Source: Lasioglossum baleicum (taxonomy: Eukaryota; Arthropoda; Insecta; Hymenoptera; Halictidae). Taken from it: a stretch of 64,000 nucleotides of DNA. Positions 48,409-61,736 of this stretch are shown piece by piece. The stretch spans positions 5,842,001 through 5,906,000 of the forward strand of contig NC_134934.1 of NCBI RefSeq assembly GCF_051020765.1. The letters are read 5' to 3'. Under the pieces are notes generated by a model. That model was not told the origin of the DNA. It did not search any database and saw only the letters and a program-made list of their open reading frames with translations. Both the position numbers and the translations under genes were made by a program. Numbering within the stretch: position 1 is the first letter of the stretch; each line of letters opens with the position of its first letter.

Positions 48409-51400
48409 CTTTCTCTCTTTCTTTTCTCTCTTTTCCTTCCGGCTCTCCCGGCACTCTTGATACACGACATTGACCACCGCCAACGGTGGAAATAACGTTC
48501 CGCCCCCGTGAAGAATTCCATAAAACCGGAAACGACACTGCTTCGCGGTTAATTGGCCGCGGAATCCATTTCATAAATTGCAAAAACGGCCGTTTGGCGA
48601 ATGTATTGTGGCCACTGGCGAAGAGCGGCCGCAGTTTGTCACGGGTCGTGGCTCTGGCCGCGTCTGACGAGCGAACGTGAATCGTGATGTAGTTAAAACT
48701 AAGTCTCGCCGCACATTCTCGTGAAAAAGCATCTTAAAGCCCGCTAAAAACGGTTCTACGTTCGCCGAACTCGTTTCCCGACTGCCAAAAAATTGGCAAA
48801 AACCGTAGACTCGTTTAACTCGCCTTCTTCCACTTGCACTGGCCTCGTACGACCAAGCAACAATTTCATTATCAGCAACGGAAACTGTATCAACTGATAA
48901 AAATTCGCACAGACTGTTCCCTTCGATTGATAATGGCACATTTTCATTTCGCATGAAATTCCACAGGTTAATTATGAAAGAAAGAACTGTATTAATTCGA
49001 AATCATGTATACAAAAAAATCGTATTTTACATTTAATAAAAATTGTAGAAATTTCACCAAAAACGGAAGTGATCGGGTTGTTGAAATCTCCGTCACGATC
49101 ATGAACTCCGTTTTATATTAAAACGAATCCCGAATATACATTGTGAGGTTAGTATCAATAAAACTCCTCATGGGTTCCATATATTTTTTACGAGCGAAGG
49201 AGCTGTACGTGTATCGGGGGTTGCGTTCAAGATTCTTAGTGAGAGTTTAAGGGTTAAATTTCTTAATTACCTGCCGAAAGTTATAGCACGCGGGAGACGC
49301 GGCAGTCACTGTGTTAAACTATCCTGGAGCTGGTGGGGGTTGAGAAGTTAAGGTGGATGAGCCGATATGCGGCATACATGGCGCGTCACTGTAAGAGGGT
49401 TAACCTTCATCATACGGTGCCGGGTCTCTTGGGACCCGGACGTGATGCTTTGATGCCACTTTTGATACCTGGTACCATGTTATACAAGTGAGCCAAATAA
49501 GTCGCTTGATATAGACAATTTAAAATTGCAAGATCGGAATATGTACTAATTCTCAAGCTAATAAAATATCCAAATTTCGCAATTTAGGTAAATCGGTACC
49601 CATTTTCCGGAGGACCATAACTATCGATGATTCGAAAAGAGCAGGTCGAAGGAAGCAGATGTCTTATCTTACGAGAAATTAGCGTTGATCGGCGTCGCCG
49701 GAAAATCGCGCGTTTAAAAACCGTGATAAGTTGAACCGTAATGGAGTTTTCTTGTCGACGACGGTGGCGAATGTTCCGTGGTGTTTTTCCTTGGCGAGAT
49801 CCTCGCGGGTACCTCTCGTAACTTCATCGTACCGCGGGCGACAACGGGGACGCTGTCTCTCTGGCAGAGACATCGCGCCGTATCAGGTGCTGTTCCTCTC
49901 GCACCAAGTCACCGTGCAACTAATGTACTCAATTTCCCCAGCCAATCTCGTCCCCGTATTTTAAACTTAATAATCATTGTTTGTACGCAACGTTCATAAC
50001 CCTCGTCGCATCTTGTAATTTAATCTCGAGGTGGGGGGTAATCTCGTGCCAAGAGCCTAGCATCATCTGTATAGGGATCTTAAAATAGGGGAGGGGATCA
50101 AGAAAAAAAACATGGTGGATGATGGGAGGATTAGTCAGCAAAATGGGGGGCACGTTCGGAATAGGAAGTAATTGAAATGTAACGACCTAATGATGCTTGC
50201 AAATGTTCATAGGATTTTGTCATTGATTGTTGTTTGTCCTCTAAGTTAGACATAGAAAAGCAGCCGAGAAGAGTCAGTAGAAAGATGAATTTAACTCGAT
50301 CATAAAAGAGAGACTTGGTTCGCAGCAAGTGAATTTTATTGAAACTGTCCATCAGGAACCCGACGCCGTATTTCTACGAGATTGCCTCTATTACAAATTG
50401 CAATAGAAGTCTGGCAAACAAGCTGATCCCTTAACCCTCTCCAGCTACCTAAACAATCACTCTGTCTTCTTCGAACGATCCGAGAACCATTCGGAATCGC
50501 ATTGAAGCGGTTCCTGTGGCAATCAGCAGGAGGATCGTTCAGAAGGAAAGGCGATGAAACGATCGGGATCTTGAAGTAGACTTGCGGTTGGGGAAAAAAG
50601 CCCGGTAGGCAGATGAACAAGAATCGACTGCGAGGTTTCTCGAGGCTTAATTCCTTCGGCGGAACAAAGCAGATCAATTTCTACAGGAGGAGAGGAGTGA
50701 TGCGAATCGGGAATCGTTGCGGCGAGTGTGTACATCCGATAAAAAAGGTTAGCCCGATATCGGCGAAATGCCACTCTCTCCAGGAGCAAGCCTAAAAAGG
50801 TCCCAGCACGAAACAACTACGAGCTGCTTGAAATTCGGTCGCCGACCACGTGCATCGCCGTCTCGCGTTTGCCTGTGGAAAGGGCGACACGCGTGCATGC
50901 ATCCGATGCACCGTTGCACCCTCGCATTCTCATCCCCTTCCGCCAATATCAACCCCGCTTTGGCAACTGCTCTCTATATTCCTTTTAGTCTGCAGCTTGG
51001 ACACTTTTGTCCGAACAGCTTCACGGACGTTCGATAAAAAAGTAATGTCTTTCAGTGTCGATGTTTAAGTCATTTAGACAATTGGCTATTCTGTCAATTG
51101 CCAATGGCTTTGTCTTCTATATAGACCCCGTGCCCAGTATGTGTGTTGTTAAGAAGTTGTGAAACGTGTTCGACTTTATTAATTTCGCAACAGTGAAAAA
51201 CCTTCGCGATCTTTTACCTGTTCTAGGACACTCGTGGAACTAAAGAGCATTTTAAACGTTACCTTGCATAATTCAATTCACGTTTAAACGTCCTCCCGCT
51301 GTGCATGAAATTTTAATTTCGTTGAACGAGAGCCTGAGCATAACAGAAGGGTAAAACAATTAAAAATTGTCCATGGTAGCGAGACTTGGCCAGAAGTGCC

Positions 51401-52560
51401 GCTTTCAAACTTAACCCAGTTCTTAGACAATATTTGCTCGAGACCTTCAACGCCGCACAAATTTCACTTTAAATCTGTTTCACAGTGCATGCGAACGGCG
51501 GACTGTGTGTGACAAGTTTAATTGTTTTCTGCATCGAAAGTTGGATGCTATTCGAGTGGTCGGAATGTCTGATTATTTTTCTTTTTGGTACAGCGATGGT
51601 ATTGCGCGCTAGAAAAGTTCGTCGAAGTGGAGGTAAACAAATCTTCTGTAATTCCGTAAATTATGTAATTGTTAAGGTAGGATCTCCTTTGGGCGTCTGG
51701 ACGCAGCGTTTCATTATCCCAGCACCTTTTATACTCCATTCGTCACACTTCATCAGAACCGCTTCTAGACGCGTGCGTCTACGCCAAGAAACAATATCGC
51801 ATTATTCTTTCGAAGCATATTCTTGCCAATCGTGACTTCCCAAATGTTGCAATTTACTGACACATGCGTATCCGCGTTCAAGCAAGCGTGTATCGGGTGA
51901 AAATTTCGGAGTTTGTTCAAATTTAAATACGTTGTAGCCTTTAGTGACTTATGAACGAATCTCAAAGAATTGTCAACCTTTTTCCATTAAATTGTAAGAC
52001 TAGAACTGACAAACCGATAGAAATAAGTTTTTAGGAGCTTACTGTGGAAACATAAGAGTATCCACTCAAAAGATTGTTATTTGAGAAAAAAGTTTTTTTC
52101 ACCATTTATTTTTCATTTATTTTAAACAAATGCCGTGTTTTCATAGTGAGCCACTTTTTAAAAAATTGACAAATGGGGTGTGTCCCAAGTGTCCCCTTTA
52201 CGGACCTCTTTTTAAAAAGATGGTCGTTTGAAAATTGACGAAATTAAAATTATTTGAAGTGAACGCAGCACCGCGATATACAAGCTCGGACGGTCACAGA
52301 ACACATTGGGCTGGATCGTAACATTTTACTATAACTCTTCAACCATAAGAGATATCGGAATGAAATTTCCACTAAAATTCGTTAAAAAATTATTACTACC
52401 TACTGATACTTATCGTAATAAATATATTTTTTGTAACCATTTCTGAATTAATTCTTTAAATTTTGTTGTCTTTTGCTGGTGAGCATTTAATTTTTCCCCG
52501 ATGTTACAATTTATTTTACGGTTACTTCGAAGTTCTTTGTAGTAAGTAAAATATACAAAC
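48409..52560. other. Non-coding mosaic, no gene seen
   Basis: CpG-rich at 48440-48680 and 49680-49920, otherwise AT-rich. Positions 49394-49442 carry GGGTTAACC and the dyad CGGGTCTCTTGGGACCCGG, another TTAACCC-hairpin arrangement. Positions 51960-52560 are very AT-rich, with T-run/A-run patches typical of eroded repeats. No frame over 120 codons. Confidence 0.45.
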
Positions 52561-55500
52561 TTCGTACAGAATCACTTTTGAAAAAGTTATTCTATGTTAA
52601 AGGGTGTACGGACACAGTTCTGACCGACTGTACATGCTCGGTAGCCGTTTCACCAAACCGAAACAAGAAACAGTGGCAAACGGGGGTTGGGAAAAGGGGC
52701 ACAGAATTTATACCGGTAGGTATGCACGCTGCACTCTCGCCGCGCCGCGCCGCGCCGGTGTGTGAATTAACTGGATGCAGCTGCAACTGCACGCCCACGC
52801 GCTTCGTTTTAGCTACCGAGCGACGCTGACAGAAGCAGGAAGGACCGACTAGAGACTGACTGATCAAGGCCACGATCGAGCGAAAACGTTGTGTTGCGAT
52901 ATTATTTCTTGCTGGGACGTGGGCGATGCTTCAGGAAACTTCGAAGAATAGAAGAACGTGGTCCAATTGACGCACGGGAACGCGTGGGCGGCCGTTCCTG
53001 CGGGTCCTCTGTTCCGTCATCTTCTCTGGAACGGCTTGGTGACCTCCGCAGCTTGAGAAATCAGTGGATTCTCATAATCTGTAATTTTCCGTAGAAATTG
53101 GGGAAACTACAGTTTTTCCTTTAGAGAGATACAAATAATTAAATAATATAATTATAATGACGCGATTCCGGTTATCACAATTTTTTTCAGATAGAGTCTC
53201 TGAATCTCTACCTGACTAAGGAATGGAAATATAATTTCAATGAAAAATTAGTTTAATAATCAAAAAAACTGTGCCATAATTTTTTAGATCGTTCCTTTTG
53301 CACTTTATATCCTTGTGACGAGTAGAATACAATGCAATTGAAACAAATAGTTGATCTTTTGACCTTGAAATTAAAGATATAGCTAGGTACTGGCTCAAGC
53401 GTGAGAAATGAACCACTATTGATGTACGAGACGACGACCGATGATCATAAACAGCTGGTAAAAGTTGTTAGAAAGTTGTCAGGGGATTTGGTGTGGTCCA
53501 GTGATCGATCTTCCGATGCAACACGGAACGAAGCGACAACAATGGCGCCGGTAATTGGACGAGATTATAAGACAGGAGGTACCCGAAGCACACCATTTAG
53601 TCCGAGGTTGACCAGAAATTCGGCAAGTAAGTTATCGACTCATAGATAATCGCGCGAATGTGGCCCGCATACCAAAACGTTCAGCCCCGGACTCGCCATC
53701 TGGGTCGCCGGGCATTCCTTATCGTTCTCACGTCCGTTGCAAATTCTACGGCTGCGCGAAGGGAAAACCACGGCGACCTGTTTCGGCAATTTGATCGTCT
53801 GCGTGCTCCTCTCCCTTTAATACGAAGGAAAATCGCGGGAAGTATGCCGCCACGATTCGAAACGCTGTAACCCCGTGGAAACTGGTACGGGTTTGCGACG
53901 GTGCCCGTAGCCCCTCGACCGTAATTAGATCGATAATCCCGACAATCTCACGTTCATCTCCGTGCCGCACGGGAGAGAACTTCGGGGTTTTGTTAGTCTC
54001 TCTCATTTTCTTGCCGCTCGCGGGACGTTTGCTATTAAATTGGAAGAGTTATTCAAGTTGTAACGAAACTTCAGAAATTGATAAAAAAACTTCCGCGAGA
54101 CTTGGCGAGCTCAAAGATCGGGAAGAACGACGCCCTTTTGCCGTTGCCGCATTCCCGGCACGCGAAGATTGCATTCGCTTTTCGAATCGGACCACGCTGA
54201 AAGCAGTTTTTAATACTTGGATACGTGCTTCGCGTTCGGGGAATCTGTAAACATTGTTCCGTGACTGACACGGAACGATGTCGAACCCGGAGATTGAAAA
54301 AATTATGAAACTATGGGGATATGTAGTATGTATCACGCGATTTCTTGTTGTTGCTCAAATTCACTTTAAATCCGGCGATTTTTTTCTAATTACGTAAATA
54401 TTTGAGAAATCTTTTACACGATAATAGTTCTCATTGAAGGGAACAACCGTTTCCCTATCTCTCATAGCTTGCGAGTTACAACGCAAAATCGATACGCGTT
54501 CCTCGATAAAAATGCCCACACATTTATCCGAGGGCGCATTGAATTTTCGCGCGATTCACGATATTCGAGCTTATTCCCCCGGGGGACGTGGAAGATTCGC
54601 GCCCTGAGCCGCTTATTGAATATCAGGATCGCGCGACCCCTAATGGGAAGACGAATCGCGAGTCGCGAATATCGGGGGAGTGATTTGAATGTGTTGAATG
54701 GCGGGCCCGCGGACAAAGCGTTCCACTTCGCGGTCCCTTTTGTCCCGGGGCTGGTAATCGGCGGCGTCGATACCGATTCCGTCGGTAATTAGAGTTCACT
54801 TTTCTAACGAGCGTTTCGCTCCGGCCATTGTCCCGGCGATTCTCGTTTAAACCCGGGACAGGAAGAGAAACATAGGCCTGTGAAGCGAGAGAGGGATCGG
54901 AAGGGAAAGAGAAAGAGAGAGAGAGAGGTTGAATCTGGGTTACGAGCGGTCCGGTATCGTACACAGGCTCTGGAAATCGCGTTTTCCACGACCAAGGGAA
55001 AAACTGGCGCAGTAGGTGAGCCTCGAGCGACCTTTCCTCTCGCGTTTCGGATGCTGAGAGCCGTCGTCGTCGTCGCGACGCCAGGCGTCTCGAGACTTCG
55101 AAAGGCTCTTCCGGGAAACTCCCCGCGGGCCGAGGAACTCGAGAACACTCGGGCTAGGTCCCCTTCAGGTGAATCGATACGCTCTCTCTCCTCCCGATGG
55201 ATCCGAGATCCGTTGGGACGACGGCGACTGGCCCATGGAATTTTCGCGAGACACATTTCCCCGGACGCTCAGAGGCGAATACAAGAACGTATCCTCGGGT
55301 CTCTCTCGATACTTCACCGAGAACGAGCTCGATGTCCTTGTACCCGCCGACTCGTCGAATATCCACCGACAGACCGTTTTTCATAATGCCAGCTCTCTCT
55401 CTCTCCCTCTCTCTTCTTCCACAGGACACGTCCTTACGATTCGGAGATACCTCTTCTGGTGAGGAGCTGAAATACTTTCGGATAGAACGCGAGACTGATA

Positions 55501-57177
55501 TTCCGAGGATTTTGTATCGAACAGTAATGCATTGCTATGAGATGCAAAAGATTGGTATGGATAGATTGTATCGCTTGTTTATCACGCGGATAGGTCCAGA
55601 TGGAAACTACGGTCGGGAGCAAAGTATGTGGACACCCTTTGAAAACTAATTAACTTTTCTAAAATTGCACCAAACTCCTTGAGGTTTCTTTAGATGTTAG
55701 GATTAATTTTCTAGGTATTGTGTAGAAAATATTTTAGAAATTATTACTGCTCGAAATCTGGAAGACAAGGTCATCACAGGTTTTTAATTAAGTCTTCTAA
55801 CGTCTAAAAAGAAACTCAAGCTGTTGGGTTCAATTTTGAAAGAGTTATTCGTACTTAAAAGATGTACGAATTACGTTGTACAGCCACTGTATGCCTTTTG
55901 AAAATAAATCGGAGTGATCTTCTGACGGAAGGTCCGGGGCTGCCCGACAGTGAAATGATTAAGAAGTGTAGAGATAGGCACCGATCCGAGACGAGGTGCA
56001 GTCGCCGCTGCGGGCCATCGCAATTTCATATATCGGGAATCGACAGGTATTCGCGGCACGATTCGAAATCGGCGGAACGTCCGAGAGAAATTACGGCGAC
56101 GCGGCACGTCGCGACGGACTCGCACGTCCACCGTTTATACGTCGGTCCGTGTCCGGATTAATTTAATGAACCGCGATGTTTGCACGCGTGCCTACGTGCG
56201 TTCAATGCCGATCCGATCCGATCCGTCCAGAAGTCGATAAAAAAGCAATGGTATCGATAATTCCTGGCACAGCCGGCCTTACTCGCGATTCGAACTGTCT
56301 TACATCCTTTTCCTCTGGCGCACCTGCGTGACGACGAGTTCCTGACTGGTCGATTATGGTTAAGGCTCGACTCTGCAGTTGTCACAGAACCATCCGTGAC
56401 CTCCTCGTCCGATTCTCCGATCCCGAAATTGTTCGGAACAGCAGATTCGGAAATTGTTGCTATCGAGTTCGCGAAATGTTCCGACTATTCATATCGATAT
56501 TCTGCGTTCGCCTACGTGGATAATGGGTCCAAATAAGCGGAAGCGTATAATTTAACCATTTATAAACGCGATAGAATTATCCGCGTCAGTGTACCGCTTC
56601 TGTGCCGGCCATTATTGCCGGAGCATAGGGAAACGCGGAGTTATTCAACCGTCTGATTATACGCGCCGATGTATTCTACTTATATGTACATTATAATTCG
56701 CCGGCGACATCGGTCGAACAGACGATTCATTAGTCACCCACTTAACGACGCGGATTAACGAATCATTAGATTACTTTTGTCTCCTCGGCGTGTTTACTAT
56801 TCATACTGCAAAATATCGCGTGCTCGAATCTCAATTGCGTGGGCAACAATTGTGCAATTAAGCGGCTGAGGCGAGGCACAATCGTCCATACATAAAACAG
56901 TCGACCTGCCGGCTGACGTTACAATACTGTAGATCAGAATTTCAATGAATTTCAAAAATCAGGCCGTCGCACACCTCGTATCACCGATTCCTCACACTTC
57001 TTCGAAGTTTACTCGACTTACAAGTTTCATAAATACGATACAATCATCACATTGGGTCAAAGGAATCCGAAAGAGCAATCTCGCTCCGCCAACTGTATCA
57101 ATTCCTCGACTCCTCTTCTTGTCTTTCTTATTTACTAACAACCCAAACACAATTTCCTCGATAATCGTCACTATCAG
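52561..57177. other. Non-coding mosaic, no gene seen
   Basis: CpG-rich at 52700-53060, 53500-54250, 54480-55460 and 55920-56360. A (CCGCG)4 run lies at about 52738-52757, a GA tract at about 54905-54928, a CT tract at about 55391-55413, and (GATCC)4 at about 56207-56226. The frames of 150 and 168 codons at 54804-55386 overlap on opposite strands and are Arg/Ser-rich, so I reject them as genes. Confidence 0.5.
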
Positions 57178-58210
57178 ATGAAAGGCTCCGAGAGAGAGAG
57201 CGCGCAGGCTCACAAAACGAAAACGTCTCGAGCGACAAAGCGGTTTCGGACGGGCGCTGGTCCGAGCGTGAAACATTCACGAAACAAAGGCAATTCGTTC
57301 GATCGGCTCTTTCGTTGTTTACCTAGTCAGCAGACAGAAGGAGAGAGCGAACGATTTGGGCTAGCCAGCGCGGTGCCATCGCAACGAGAGAGAGAGAGAA
57401 AAAAAGAGACAGGAGTAGAGTAACCTCGGTTTTTCAGCGAGTCAACACAATTTGCGTCTTACGAGCAATTCCGCGAGTCGCCGGGAGGTTCGCTTTCCGG
57501 GGGATTGCATGCGACGACGATCGTGATGTGTTTGCTTTCCGTCGACGTCGTCGTCGTCGTCGTCGTCTACGACGGATATCACGGCCGGATCCGACTGTTC
57601 GCGGAGTAAACACACAGGGCTGCGCTCGCGGGGGTGTGCGCCTCGCCTGCTAAAGGGTGGGTTTCGAAACGGAGACTCGCGACGAAACACCGGGGCGTGG
57701 ACGGTTAACAAAACAGAGTGGGTGGAAAGAGGACAAAGGGGATTGGAAGTACACGTCCATACGCGAGCTACTCCAATTCGGACCCGTGGAGACTACCGGC
57801 AGTTAACTTATCTAAATGTCCGTCTGCATCGCAGCATCGCCGTTGTCCCGAGCCGCGTTAACTTTATCGAAACTCGTTTGCCGGGAGTCGGTGCTCGCCC
57901 ACACTACGGAATTGGACGGGAATTAGGCGACGTTAATTTCGAGTTAGATTACAAGGAGGAGACGCGTGACGAGGCCGTCTTCCACGGCCCGGAACGGACG
58001 ACGACCTGTTTTCGTACTTGTTGCCCCGACGTTCTTGTTCCGCCGGACGATTAAGGATGACGGTGGACGGAGGAGGTTCCACGGGAACGGAAAACGGAAG
58101 AGGAGATTGATGAACCGGCGCGAGCATGGCCGGTCGGCCCGGGCTCGTTATATTTCAATTACTTCCGATTCTGAATGTATCCCACAGGAGGCGTTTCTTT
58201 CCGCTTGCTA
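57178..58210. promoter_or_regulatory. Second CpG-rich, promoter-like block
   Basis: CpG-dense sequence with two GA tracts (57188-57200; 57388-57410) and the (GTC)n tract. A minus frame (57442-57711) encodes an Asp run from (GTC)n but has no ATG. Plus frames of 81-110 codons have no domain. A TSS or non-coding exon is possible but not shown. Confidence 0.3.
57541..57567. repeat. (GTC)7 trinucleotide repeat
   Basis: GTCGAC followed by seven GTC units. Translated on the minus strand it gives a poly-Asp run. Confidence 0.9.
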
Positions 58211-60169
58211 ATTCTCCGCGATCCTCTTCTTTGCTCCTCCTGGCCTCTTTTCTTCGTCCCTTCCTCTGCCGAGCCCTGGTTCGCCGGACCTCCAAATGAC
58301 CTTCGGAAGTATTATCCTTAAATTGTTTCAGTGTTTAGGTCAATGGAATCTTACTTGAGTACGGTAAACTTGGACATGGTATTTCATGTTGTGCTTTTTG
58401 CAGAAATAAATTTGTTGAAAGAATACCGGGGATCTTAATATTTCGTAAATTAAAAGCTTGAAAGAAAAGTCACTTCTATCGCAATAACTGCCACTTTGAG
58501 CAAATCGATTTCTTCCTTATACATTTTGTCGTGTCGCCAAAAATAACGAGGACATTTTCGATGAAAATCGCAGGTGAGTCACCCCGTACGAACAACAAAA
58601 TAGAATTTCATTTACGGTTTCAAGGAAAGCAATAACATGGAAATCTTCATCGCGAGCGTGACTCGACGTTATACGGCACGGATTTAAGTTCCGCGGAACA
58701 ATGCAATCTTCATTTTCCACTATCAAATGAGTCATTCTAGATCTCGTCCAGACACCGAATGAATCGTTAAAACGAATATTGCTCGAACTCGATCAAGATG
58801 GATCCTAGACGGTAAGTTGATCCTAAGACAGGTAACGTAGTCTCGCGGCTGTTATTCACAACCGCGAGATGCATCGCAGAGTCGACTACATTATCCTCGG
58901 TTTACGAAGTACCGCGGCTATATTGTGCCGAGACATTAATGAATTTCATTATATTAAGCACACCGGGGCTCTATTCGTTCGCATTAGCCCCGTGTAGCCG
59001 ACGCGCGATTGCTCGTTACGCGTTAGAACCAACCAAACCAACACACACAAAACCGAGACTCGGCCCGGCCCGGCTCGGCTCGACGCGTTCACAAACTCGC
59101 CCGGTGTCGATAAGTAGAACAGCGTGCGCCCGCGCGCTCGCTTTCATAAAGCCGGAAGGGTATTAACTATAAAGAGAAACGAAATTATCCTCGGGGATAA
59201 TACCGCGGGGCCGATGTTTATTAGCGGAGCGCGACCGCGCGAATCCTGTTTGGTTCCGATCCGGCTATTATGTAAAATCAAATTTCCGCCGGTCGGAATC
59301 GCCTCGAAACGAAACTCGCGGAACACGAGATCGCATTTACGCCGTCGCTCGTGCAGAAGAAGGGGTGGTAAAAGGGAGGGGATTGCGAATCAGCATGAGA
59401 GAGAGAGGGAGAGGATAGTGCGTGGGGCGGATACGAGGCAGAATTTCGATTGTGAAACGGAATAGTTTAAATTCGGGACGATGCTGTTACTGTACGCGTG
59501 CGTCCCCGACCGCTAAATACTCGCGGACCTCGCGGAACAAAGTTGAATCGGAACCGTAAACAGAGCTAAGCTACTTACCAGTATAAATTCAACTGTATTA
59601 CCGGCCCCCCTGGCACAAAGTAAAACAGTTTACCTCTGAATACCTATCACATACCGAAGTTCCTGTTGGACGTACAGCGCACCGCACCGCACTGGGCTCG
59701 GCTCGGCGTGGCGCGCTACGTTCACGGAAACGTAACACCGCGCACCAAGCCTGTTTTCATATTTAAAGCCGCCCCCGATCCGCCGTGTTATCTGAGCGCC
59801 GTTCAACCGCACACCTATCCCCCCCCCCCACGCAGCTCGTCCTCCCTCGTTTTACCTTGCTTATAATGAACGCGTTACGCGACCGCACTTCGCGCGAACG
59901 AAGATTAAAGTCGGCTGGAACGAGCACGTCCCACGGAGAAACATCCCCCGTTTAACGCGGCTCTTTAAACCCTGTTTACAAGACCTTTTCTTTTATAGGC
60001 TGTTCGACTGTCGGATAATTCTCTGTTCATCCCGGAAGCCCCGCATGCCTGGAAACTGTTTTCGTCCCAGGAATGCTGGATTTATTAGTGGAGCACAGAG
60101 ATTGAGAGAAAGGTGATTAAGTGATTTTTTAGAAGTACGTTGTTAGCAATTTCGTATTTGGTGATCATT
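58211..60169. other. Non-coding mosaic, no gene seen
   Basis: AT-rich at 58300-58740, CpG-rich at 58830-59900. It holds CGGCCCGGCCCGGCTCGGCT at about 59064-59083, GCACC repeats near 59680-59693 and a C-run at about 59819-59828. No recognisable frame. Confidence 0.5.
58841..58869. other. 12-bp stem hairpin
   Basis: TCTCGCGGCTGT pairs with ACAACCGCGAGA (one mismatch) around a 5-base loop. It is too short for a pre-miRNA and is not followed by a T-run. Confidence 0.5.
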
Positions 60170-60320
60170 AGACAGCGAATCTTTATCTGTATAAATAAAA
60201 ATGTAAACGTCCGCTTGTTTGCAATCGAACATCTCCGTAACGGCTGAACGTAGAAAGCTGGGGTTTGAGCCATTAGACGCAGCGTTTCTCCGGGAAGGTT
60301 TACGAGGAATCAGCATGCGA
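60170..60320 (+). mobile_element. Fragment of an insect interspersed repeat
   Basis: TATAAATAAAAATGTAAACG, then ATCTCCGTAACGGCTGAACG, GGGGTTTGAGCCATTAGACG and TCCGGGAAGGTTTACGAGGA. This string of motifs (CTCCGxAACGGCTGAACG, and GGGAAGGTTT) is familiar from dispersed repeats in insects. I cannot assign it to a class. It has no open frame. Confidence 0.45.
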
Positions 60321-61736
60321 AAAAGTCCATTCGTTCGAGAGTTTTGACAACTTTTTCCACCGGCTACAATGCTAACTGCTTACTTTCAGTTATGTGAATG
60401 TGGCGCGTTTGCGAAAACATTGATGTATTATAATAATCGATATGGTTTCGTGTTGATTCGCATTATCACCAATGCGTCTCGACGAGAATCTTCTCAGTGG
60501 TATTCTGCTTCAAATTATATCGTGAAATATATATAAATAGAAAGATTGACCTATTCGGAGTGATTTGTTCTGCAAGTTTCTCATTGCATTGGAATTCAGC
60601 TGAGTAGATTGATCTGCGTTTGAATTGAAATATTTGTTTTTTAGTTCGTGTTTTTTCTTATTTAATGTTTAGCAATTTTATACATCTGTGACAGGTAAAA
60701 ACATGCTTTTAAAAAATTCTGAGCCACGGCAACGCGTGGCGGGAGAAAGTAGTGCGAAATAAAAATTGTCATCGAAAATTGCAATTTCGCACCGGACACA
60801 AACGACCCAAGTTGTCCACGGAGGGTTAACGCAGTATTAAAACATAAATGGCTTAATTAACTTTTCATAACCACATCTTCGAGTCCCAGACCACTGTCGA
60901 GTCGATCACCCGGTGCTCGGAGCGCGAGATCATCATGCTGATAACAAATGTCTCTGTGAACAATATCGATGAAACACGTAGATTAACCGCGATTTTCTGA
61001 ATGGCATCAACGCGTCCATACGGTTTTAACGATCTCCGTCGTAACTCTGCGAAACCGTGGCCGATAGCGTTTAGCGCAGTCAGAATTCCATAATACCTGT
61101 GAACGCGCTCTCGAAGGGAGCAGAGAGAACGTGTTCGTAGAGGGGCTCACATTTTACGAACCACTATTATCGTCCGAAATTGTGCGGTAATTATTGCCCG
61201 GGATTCTGCGCGCGGTTACGGGGTCGCAGTATAAGCGACAGCGCGATTACGATTACTTCCGGGAGGCTATGGCACAGAAGGAACAATGCTACAAAGCAAC
61301 CCAGCCCTTTACAGTTCGGCTCCCTTAACGAAGGTACACACGTCCGGCTCAGTGCAATTCAAACAGCGATAGTTGACACCTGCTGGCTTATTCCCGTCTC
61401 GCCGATCCTCTTCCAACTTCTCTACGCTTTTACATCGAGCAAAGTGTGCGCGAAATATTCAGCTAGACGCCGCGAATACTCAAACAACAGAGATACTTCA
61501 TATTCTTATCACGACACGTTTAACGAACGCATCTCCTTTAAAGCAGAGCTCGTCGCGTCGTTTGCTATTCCACACAAGTGCCTCATTTCGGCATTCCTTG
61601 GCATTTTATGATGATATGGTTCAGTTTTTGGAAACAAGGTGATGTATATCTGCTGGATTTATGTTTATTCATTTTCATTGATTGGAAACATTGGGAATAT
61701 TTTATTTCTGGGGACGTGTTGATAGCTGTTTAAATA
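60321..61736. other. Non-coding stretch, no gene seen
   Basis: AT-rich to about 60830, where GGAGGGTTAACGC suggests another TTAACCC-type end, then mixed. The 143-codon plus frame at 61180-61611 has no domain or clear coding signature. Confidence 0.45.

Noticed and set aside
57442..57711. Minus-strand frame with a poly-Asp run
   Set aside because: The Asp run is just (GTC)7 read backwards. The frame lacks an ATG and any other domain.
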